Shown here: positions 33,272-39,581 of the stretch, piece after piece
Layout: every line of letters starts with the position of its first letter
How positions within the stretch are numbered: the stretch's first letter is position 1
From: a virus
DNA length: 44,238 nucleotides
Reading direction: 5' to 3' (one strand)
Virus record (IMG/VR): IMGVR_UViG_3300021364_000046
Coordinates: 1-44,238 of that record
The notes under the pieces: generated by a model
What the model saw: only the letters and a program-made list of their open reading frames with translations
What the model was told of the DNA's origin: nothing
The model's database searches: none
Program-made: the position numbers and the translations under genes

Positions 33272-33643
33272 TCAGAAGCTGTACTTGATGCCTGCCTTGG
33301 TGCCGTATCCACGGTCAACGCCAGAGACGCCAGAACCGACGAACGAAACTTCACCATAGATACCGAGACGCTCGGTAGCAGCAACACCAATACCTGCCTT
33401 ACCAGAAGGAACGGTGTCAGCAGCGGCACCATCAGGAGAGAGAACGGTAGCACCAGCTTGAACGTAGTACGAAGCAGATTCACCCAGAGCACCTTCGTAA
33501 CCAACGTGGAGGTCGGTATTCGTGCCAGTGTAGTCAGAGCCAGTGAAACCAGAGTTCGCTTCTACGTTAACGTAGGGACCTGCCATAGCAGCGCCAGCGA
33601 ACAGGGGGGCAGCAGCAGCAGCTGCGAGAACAGATTTGATCAT
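33272..33643 (-). CDS. Outer-membrane beta-barrel-like protein with signal peptide
   Basis: The 123-residue product begins with a clear signal peptide (MIKSVLAAAAAAPLFAGAAMA, cleavage probably before GPYVN). The mature ~100 residues alternate polar and hydrophobic residues as in beta strands (for example TDLHVGYEGAL, ASYYVQAGATVL, LGIYGEVSFVG) and end TKAGIKYSF, the C-terminal aromatic signature of outer-membrane barrels. It is short for an 8-strand barrel. It forms a monocistronic unit: consensus sigma70 promoter, structured leader, UUCG terminator. It is probably exported into the host envelope during infection; the function (pore, receptor blocking, lysis) is not known. Confidence 0.75.
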   Translation of the reverse strand: MIKSVLAAAAAAPLFAGAAMAGPYVNVEANSGFTGSDYTGTNTDLHVGYEGALGESASYYVQAGATVLSPDGAAADTVPSGKAGIGVAATERLGIYGEVSFVGSGVSGVDRGYGTKAGIKYSF

Positions 33644-33666
33644 TTGTGTTTCCTCGAAAATTTACT

Positions 33667-33710
33667 TGCGGAATGGTTACCCGCAGATGATGGATCGGGT
33701 TGTCCCGATC
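33667..33710 (-). promoter_or_regulatory. Structured 5' leader with two hairpins
   Basis: Between promoter and ATG of the outer-membrane-like gene, the minus-strand leader holds GATCGGG-ACAA-CCCGATC (33710-33693, perfect 7 bp) and TGCGG / CCGCA (33685-33667). It resembles mRNA-stabilising leaders such as that of ompA. Confidence 0.6.
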
Positions 33711-33720
33711 GCATGGATTG

Positions 33721-33749
33721 ATTATAGCACATGAAGCAGAGCGCGTCAA
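33721..33749 (-). promoter_or_regulatory. Near-consensus sigma70 promoter of the outer-membrane-like gene
   Basis: Minus strand: TTGACG (33749-33744), 17-bp spacer, TATAAT (33726-33721). One mismatch to the full consensus; the strongest host-type promoter in the window. Confidence 0.85.
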
Positions 33750-33817
33750 GTGGTTTGGTGCGAGTAATTGAGGCACCTCTCCATTTGCTACAGGAGTAAT
33801 TTATCATGGCAGTTTGC

Positions 33818-33886
33818 CGAAAACAAGCCCCCCTTGTGCCAGTTTTCGATACGGATAACCGATAGGTCTGATAAGGTCGGGTTATC
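33818..33886. other. Structured intergenic region after the spike gene
   Basis: Two perfect inverted repeats lie directly after the spike gene stop: GATAACC / GGTTATC (33854-33886) and CGAAAAC / GTTTTCG (33818-33848, with CAAG/CTTG nested inside). Neither has a U-tract on the minus strand. They may cap the 3' end of the late mRNA. Confidence 0.5.
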
Positions 33887-34970
33887 AGTTCAGTAAAACA
33901 ATAGGTCCAGCAGACTTGACACTTGCTCCTTGCAAGGACTTGAGTTCAAAATCTAGACCCTTCGCTTCAAACTTACCAGCCACACCAGCATCTGCGAATA
34001 TACCCAGTGTTGCCTTGAGTGTCATCTTACCAACTGCTGTGGTTGTTACAATTCCACCAGCAGTGTTTGTTATGGCACCACCTGCGGTAGTAGTTACCGC
34101 TCCACCTGCTTTGAAATCTATGGTTGTAGCAGCATCCAAACCAACTCCTAAGAGTGCTGCCTTGACATTGAATGCCTTTGACTTATCTTTGATTAGAGGA
34201 CTCTCTGGACGGGGTACACCGCCAATTAAATGCTCTTCCATGCCACCAACATTGACACAATAGTCTCCTAGAATCTTATGATTCAGGTGTCCAGGAGTGA
34301 TAATATTAACACTGGCACGTGGATCAAATGCAAGTTCTGTTTTCTCAGACACACCAAATGTCATCTGTTGACCTAAGATAATATTCTTTTCGTTGATAGA
34401 TGCTGAGTTGATTGAAGTTCCTGAAATTTCAACATCACTCTCAGATTGAATCTTGATAGACCCACCTTCAAGAACTAATTCTTCTGTTGCTACAATTCTA
34501 ACCGTTTTAGCAATGATCTGTCTCTCAGATCCTATAGTTTGTTCAATGTAATCACCAGAGCATACAATTGACAGTGCTCTTTTTTCTTTAGTATCTGTTC
34601 CAAAATTAAAAGATAGGTCAACTCTATCCATATAATCTTGCTGACCACCATATGCTTTGATGTTCAACTTACCACTACCAGATCCTCTATTAGGATCTCT
34701 GACACCTGTCATCAAAGTGATTGCTCCATCACCATGAAAAGTCATAGCGCCATCAGAATCCTTTGGACCATCAATGCATAGTGCTTGTGTGATTTTGTCT
34801 GGAAATTCTCTTTCGTAAATGGATGCTCTTGTGAGTCGTCCTTTTATAAGAGGGTTTACAGTTAGACCACCCTGTTCTTGTATTTCATCAGGAGTGGTTG
34901 GTCTAAATACACCTTCTCTTTTGATTGTATCGTAAGTTTCCTTACTTGCCGCGCTTACTGGTAAAGACAT
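33885..34970 (-). CDS. Tail spike / gp5 beta-helix-like protein
   Basis: A 361-residue protein. The N-terminal third is mixed; from about residue 150 onward it has short regular beta repeats (for example ISGTSINSASINEKNIILG, and AGGAVTTTAGGAITNTAGG near the C-terminus), typical of phage trimeric beta-helix spikes such as the C-terminal domain of T4 gp5. It follows the OB-fold hub gene by 12 nt with a GGAGATC SD. In T4 both parts are in one polypeptide (cleaved after assembly); here they appear to be separate genes. It likely forms the membrane-puncturing needle. Confidence 0.65.
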   Translation of the reverse strand: MSLPVSAASKETYDTIKREGVFRPTTPDEIQEQGGLTVNPLIKGRLTRASIYEREFPDKITQALCIDGPKDSDGAMTFHGDGAITLMTGVRDPNRGSGSGKLNIKAYGGQQDYMDRVDLSFNFGTDTKEKRALSIVCSGDYIEQTIGSERQIIAKTVRIVATEELVLEGGSIKIQSESDVEISGTSINSASINEKNIILGQQMTFGVSEKTELAFDPRASVNIITPGHLNHKILGDYCVNVGGMEEHLIGGVPRPESPLIKDKSKAFNVKAALLGVGLDAATTIDFKAGGAVTTTAGGAITNTAGGIVTTTAVGKMTLKATLGIFADAGVAGKFEAKGLDFELKSLQGASVKSAGPIVLLN

Positions 34971-34982
34971 GTTTTAGATCTC

Positions 34983-37868
34983 CTACGGACAATCAACGTA
35001 ACGACCAGTGCCGATCTTAGTAGCACCAACTGTAGATAGTCCATCAGTGTCTAGACATACCAAAGATGGCAACAATCTTGCGCCAGCTCCACCACCACCA
35101 ATAACTTTCACTTCTGGGAATCCCTCAAATGTTCTTGTTCTATCCAACATTTTAGCACCAATAACAAACCCATCACTATTAATTATCGCTTCAGCAAGAC
35201 CAGATTCCCCATTGACATAGACTTCTGGTTTATCCACATACCCAATTCCTGGTTTGATCATAGTGAATGTATCAATAATGCATCTCTTTCCTGCATTCTC
35301 AGAGAGATTTTTCTTGTATCCAAATCCAGGAGAAAGAATACGAATCTCTGTTAGATATCCCTCCTGATCTAAGAGTGCTGTTGCAGTTGCACCAAATCCA
35401 TTACCACCAATGAATACATATGGTGCTTCTGCCCATGGATCACCAGGATTGCTAATAGGAATCTCAATGATTCCTCCATTGTCATCAGTAATAACATCAT
35501 CGATAACAATTTCTGGTTCTCTAAACTCTTGATAGAAGTTCTCTGGTTTATCACCAACACCTTGATCAAAATCTTCTAGAGTTTGTTCGTTCAAAGAAAC
35601 AATCATAACTTCTGCAGATGCACCAGTGTTGATCAAATTAAATCTAAGAGTTTCTTCTTCTTCGACGACACCATCTTCTTCAATTCCAATCGTAACTGTT
35701 GCTTTGCCTTCGACAATAGTCAAGTTTCCGTCAAGCTTACCACCAATAATATCTTGAGAATTTATATTTCTGCCAAGCAATCTATAATACAGAATAGTTC
35801 CATCAGAGACGTTCTTTGTTCTAATAAAGAATTTGACAAATTCTCCCTCTTTACAAATACTCTTATCAGATGTGACTTCATATGTTTTTAGTCCAGATCC
35901 ATCATCCACTAAGGTATCGTCATCAATGTCATCTGGTATGCCGTCGCCGTCACCATCTTCAATAAAGACTTCATTGTCAAGAATATCATCAATTCCTTTC
36001 TCTGGATTGACTGGAGTACCTAGGTAAGGATTATATTCTTCTTCATCCTTAACTTGAGTAATTGTTCCTTGTCCGATATTTTTGGTAAATCCAGACTTGA
36101 TTCCACTAGATTCTTGTGGAGTGTTGAAGTCCAACTTGACATATACTGTTTCATCTTCTTCATCAACACTATCTACTAGAGTTTGAATCTCAATAGTTTT
36201 AGAAGTCTGTTTTGGTTGGAATCCTAAAATTCCATTTTCTGGGAAAAAGTCATCTTCCGCAGTAGCAGTTCCTTTATCTAGTGTCGTATATTTAACAGAA
36301 GATGCTTCGTCTAAGTAACCACTTCTGGTAACAGTGAAAACAAGTTTACCTCCCTCTTGTACGTTGGGATCGTTAATACTATAAAATATTTTTGGAGTTG
36401 CCGCAACCGTTCCATCTCCCCCTGGTAAGGGAACTCCTCCCGTAAATCCAATAGAAGTCGTCTCTAGTGGTTTTCCAGTAAATGCATCCTCACATGTATA
36501 TTGTGTGTAATCTGCAGGAGTATCGCCAAAAAGATCATCGATACCATTCAAAAGGTCATCTAAGAAATCATCATTCTTTTTATCTTTTGGTTTAGCTTCG
36601 CCATTGGTACAAACTTTCTTGTAGGTGCTACAAGTTCTATCAGGACCACTGCAAGAAATTCCAAGTAATTCTAGAACAAAGTTGATTGCTTGTCCAATAA
36701 TGTTTAGAGGCGCTGCAACTAGACCAAGAATATCTTGTAGAGGTCCAAGAATTTGATTAAGAAGTTCTGTAATCAACTCATTCATCTTGGAAATGATTCC
36801 ATTGATTAGAGTATCAACTTGACATACTGCCATGCGATAGATTTGATTGACAAAACTCATCAACACATTTGTCAACCAATCTTGCAGTCTCTTACCAAGA
36901 TCTGCCATCTCACACCCAAGATTCTTCAATGCATTATTGAAGAACTCTGTGACTGGTGTTAGGGCGTTACCCTTATCATCAACTCTTAGTAATGCTTTTA
37001 CTAATGCATCAACACCTTGCTGTAGAAGTTTTTTGATATATCCCTTTACTTTGGCAACAAATTCAGTAACAACAAGAGTTGCTTTATTAATATGTGTTCT
37101 TGCAGTAGCAATGACGCTATTTACACCACCAGTAACTTTATTGACATAAAAGTCACCAATGTTTCCACCACTACTCTGAATGTCAGCAAGTAATTGACCA
37201 ATAATAGTCTCCATCTGTTGACCAAGGTTTGGGTCCTTACATTTTTCTGCTGTAAGTTGACACCATTGCTCTCTTTCAAGTCTTGCTTTGATTGCTGGTG
37301 CTAGTGGGATAGATTCCACACCATCAGCTCTGGTCTTACCAGTAGAGAGACCACTATTTGTACTTCTAGTTCCGTCTTTTGCTGTTCCTGGTGTAGTTTC
37401 TGTAGGTGGTGTTTCTGCTACATCAGCACCATCCTTATATGGTTCTACTTGATACTTTGCACTAGGTCCAGTGATGAACGTAGGTCTTGGTAATTTTGGT
37501 TGATGGAAAATCTTTGTAGCGCCAGGAGTGACGCCAATAGTACCCATAATCAGGGGTTTTTGTTTATCCTGATCTAGATAAACACCAATGACCCAACAAC
37601 CATCGGTCATCTGGTCTCCAGCACCAGCAACGTTCCCTGGCATAAAAGGAACGTTGGCAGGCATCATCACGCTTGCCCATGGCAATTTTTCAGATGGAAG
37701 AATAGCGGGATCACCTGGGTGATCTCCAACTATTCTAACTCTGTGTCTATATCCACCTTTATTGCCTGGTTCGTCTTCTGCAGATTTTTCAATCTGCCCA
37801 ACCCACCAATTAAATCCGTCATGTCCGACGCGGTTTGTTGGAATCAGACGTGATAATGCCTCATCCAT
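34983..37868 (-). CDS. 5: gp5-like baseplate hub (OB-fold) with Calx-beta-like domains
   Basis: A 961-residue protein. The N-terminus (NWWVGQIEKSAEDE ... GYRHRVRIVGDHPGDP, DGCWVIGVYLDQDKQKPLIMG, about 20-130) matches the gp5 N-terminal OB-fold. Residues 210-430 are helical and Cys-containing. At about 490-600 (ASSVKYTTLDKGTATAEDDF) and 655-755 are Calx-beta-like domains, and 810-950 has repeated GFGYKK / GIGYVDKP units. There is no recognisable lysozyme (GH24-type) catalytic pattern between the OB-fold and the C-terminal part, unlike T4 gp5. It sits between CP12-like and spike genes, in the baseplate operon. Confidence 0.7.
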   Translation of the reverse strand: MDEALSRLIPTNRVGHDGFNWWVGQIEKSAEDEPGNKGGYRHRVRIVGDHPGDPAILPSEKLPWASVMMPANVPFMPGNVAGAGDQMTDGCWVIGVYLDQDKQKPLIMGTIGVTPGATKIFHQPKLPRPTFITGPSAKYQVEPYKDGADVAETPPTETTPGTAKDGTRSTNSGLSTGKTRADGVESIPLAPAIKARLEREQWCQLTAEKCKDPNLGQQMETIIGQLLADIQSSGGNIGDFYVNKVTGGVNSVIATARTHINKATLVVTEFVAKVKGYIKKLLQQGVDALVKALLRVDDKGNALTPVTEFFNNALKNLGCEMADLGKRLQDWLTNVLMSFVNQIYRMAVCQVDTLINGIISKMNELITELLNQILGPLQDILGLVAAPLNIIGQAINFVLELLGISCSGPDRTCSTYKKVCTNGEAKPKDKKNDDFLDDLLNGIDDLFGDTPADYTQYTCEDAFTGKPLETTSIGFTGGVPLPGGDGTVAATPKIFYSINDPNVQEGGKLVFTVTRSGYLDEASSVKYTTLDKGTATAEDDFFPENGILGFQPKQTSKTIEIQTLVDSVDEEDETVYVKLDFNTPQESSGIKSGFTKNIGQGTITQVKDEEEYNPYLGTPVNPEKGIDDILDNEVFIEDGDGDGIPDDIDDDTLVDDGSGLKTYEVTSDKSICKEGEFVKFFIRTKNVSDGTILYYRLLGRNINSQDIIGGKLDGNLTIVEGKATVTIGIEEDGVVEEEETLRFNLINTGASAEVMIVSLNEQTLEDFDQGVGDKPENFYQEFREPEIVIDDVITDDNGGIIEIPISNPGDPWAEAPYVFIGGNGFGATATALLDQEGYLTEIRILSPGFGYKKNLSENAGKRCIIDTFTMIKPGIGYVDKPEVYVNGESGLAEAIINSDGFVIGAKMLDRTRTFEGFPEVKVIGGGGAGARLLPSLVCLDTDGLSTVGATKIGTGRYVDCP

Positions 37869-37870
37869 TC

Positions 37871-38098
37871 TTAGTTATCGTGCATTTTACACTCTGGTGC
37901 TCCTGGTTCTTGATCACAATAGAGCTCTAGTGGAGAAGGATCGTGATGATCTCCTGCCTCGATCTCTTCCTTGTGATGCTCAACATATTCTTCTAGATCA
38001 TGCAGTTCGCCTTCAATATGACGACGCTGCTGTGGAGAGATCGTGGGATTTTCCAAGATCTTCTTATCCTCTTCAATATGCTGTTCGATGCTGTCCAT
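37871..38098 (-). CDS. cp12: CP12-like protein
   Basis: A 75-residue acidic protein. The C-terminal part SPLELYCDQEPGAPECKMHD matches the CP12 C-terminal loop (two Cys 8-9 apart, -CxxxPxxxECxxYD- type), and an upstream EGELHDLEEYVEHH could correspond to the EEL helix. CP12 regulates the Calvin cycle by binding GAPDH and PRK; cyanophages carry copies that are thought to shift host carbon flow to the pentose phosphate pathway. The last aromatic of the motif is His instead of Tyr. It lies between gp27-like and gp5-like genes with an excellent SD (AGGAGGT) and a CTAAATAC motif just upstream. Confidence 0.7.
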   Translation of the reverse strand: MDSIEQHIEEDKKILENPTISPQQRRHIEGELHDLEEYVEHHKEEIEAGDHHDPSPLELYCDQEPGAPECKMHDN

Positions 38099-38117
38099 GT
38101 GTAGTACCTCCTGTTAC

Positions 38118-38125
38118 GTATTTAG
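38118..38125 (-). promoter_or_regulatory. Possible late-type promoter before CP12-like gene
   Basis: Minus strand CTAAATAC, overlapping the TAA stop of the gp27-like gene and about 20-27 nt before the CP12-like ATG. An AGGAGGT Shine-Dalgarno sequence sits between it and the ATG. Confidence 0.5.
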
Positions 38126-39579
38126 TTACCGTGTGATGATGCGTCGCCTTTCATTCCAAAAGAATCTCTAACAAGGTACAAAGTAGTAGCAAATTTACCA
38201 TTTGTCCCTTTGATTGCGTCATAATGATGAGATACAGATTTGATTAGATAAACTCCACTGCTCTCTCTATCAAATATTTCTTTACTCGCTTCTGCTTTTG
38301 GAAGTTTGCTCATCAATCTAATGTCAATTCTGTCACCCGCACAAATTCTGGGATTACCAGGGATCACAATTGAACATACTTGATTTTTGAGAATTTGATA
38401 TCTGGCAAGTGATTGTGCCATGTAATACTTAGACCAGTCTGCAAACTTTGTTGGTTTGTCAGCCTTGTCTGATGGTTCTGGGGATGCCACTCCAGGTTCG
38501 TTATACCATAATTCATGATCAATCAACATAGACATAATTCTAGTCGGATATTCCGAAAGTTCTTTGTTTTGTACTGGAATTAAATCTAAAGATTCTTGAC
38601 CACCTAAGTGTGCCATGTTGTCATATGCATTTTTCAAACTGTAGACATATTCTTCATACTGTCCCGTTGATACATTGAAAAATGTAATTAGAGAAGAATA
38701 CTTTCCTTTTCTAAGAGACTCCATCATATTGATTTCACTAGCAAATTGTGCTTCTAAGATATTATATCTGGTGTCACCAGAACCCTCCACATTTCCTTGC
38801 TGTTCGATATATGGTCCCCAAGTTTCAACTCCCCACTTACTTCTGGTTTCTTTGAGTTTATCTGAGTAAAGTTTACTCTTAGAGTCGGCACATAGAGAAT
38901 CAACAGCGAAGAAATTATATCCCCTAAAAGTCTCCCAGAAGAAAAATCCACCAGATCCTTTTATTGGTTTTGCTGTTGTTTTTGGTGCAGTACCGCTAGA
39001 TGATTTAGTTTTGTTCTGTCCATAGTCTCCCTTAGAACTTACACATTTTACTGCAATATCACCAATGATGTCAAATGGTCTCCTCATATTTCCTAGAAGT
39101 TGAACATCAAACAATGACTTCTCGGAATAAATTGGTTTCTTTGTTCCCAACTCTTTAGTCAAAAGTGTTCCCATGATAGCTTCTGGATTTCCAGACATGT
39201 TTCTGGGTACTCTAGTTAGTTCGTTCTGTAATGCTTCTCCAGAAATCAAACTCATCGTATAGTATTGCTTATTCTGTCTTACAAATCTATTACTAATTTG
39301 CCAGATAACAAATTCATATTTGAATGCGTCAGTCTCATTAATACACTGCACATCGATTTGAACTCTTTCGCCACCTTTGATTGGTGGATTTGTTCCATTG
39401 CCATTGAGCAAAGAAGCACTATCAAGAATCTCCAACTCTGCTGACACGAAAGGAGCAGTTACATCTTCGCCGTAGTTGAAACTTAGAACCAATGGTGTGA
39501 AAGGAATTTCTTTTCCCTTGTGGGGGAACAGTATTGCTTTCAGTAACTTGAATTCTGTGGGATTAGCAGGAGTATTCAT
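38122..39579 (-). CDS. 27: gp27-like baseplate hub protein
   Basis: A 485-residue protein. The first 150 residues (FTPLVLSFNYGEDVTAPFVS, then GGERVQIDVQC, YTMSLISGEALQNELTRVPR) and a C-terminal part (GNPRICAGDRIDIRL ... GVYLIKSVSHHYD) match the gp27/VgrG-type hub fold, in which two tube-like barrels form the central ring of the baseplate. A central Gly/Thr-rich linker separates them. T4 gp27 is about 390 residues, so this one is longer. It lies between tape-measure/hub and gp5-like genes, the expected position. Confidence 0.75.
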   Translation of the reverse strand: MNTPANPTEFKLLKAILFPHKGKEIPFTPLVLSFNYGEDVTAPFVSAELEILDSASLLNGNGTNPPIKGGERVQIDVQCINETDAFKYEFVIWQISNRFVRQNKQYYTMSLISGEALQNELTRVPRNMSGNPEAIMGTLLTKELGTKKPIYSEKSLFDVQLLGNMRRPFDIIGDIAVKCVSSKGDYGQNKTKSSSGTAPKTTAKPIKGSGGFFFWETFRGYNFFAVDSLCADSKSKLYSDKLKETRSKWGVETWGPYIEQQGNVEGSGDTRYNILEAQFASEINMMESLRKGKYSSLITFFNVSTGQYEEYVYSLKNAYDNMAHLGGQESLDLIPVQNKELSEYPTRIMSMLIDHELWYNEPGVASPEPSDKADKPTKFADWSKYYMAQSLARYQILKNQVCSIVIPGNPRICAGDRIDIRLMSKLPKAEASKEIFDRESSGVYLIKSVSHHYDAIKGTNGKFATTLYLVRDSFGMKGDASSHGN

Positions 39580-39581
39580 GA

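Noticed and set aside
33266-33721. Plus-strand frame of 151 codons over the outer-membrane-like gene
   Set aside because: Antisense shadow; the minus-strand gene has signal peptide, promoter and terminator.
37762-38136. Plus-strand frame of 124 codons across the CP12-like gene
   Set aside because: It crosses three minus-strand gene junctions and has no SD; composition is shadow-like.
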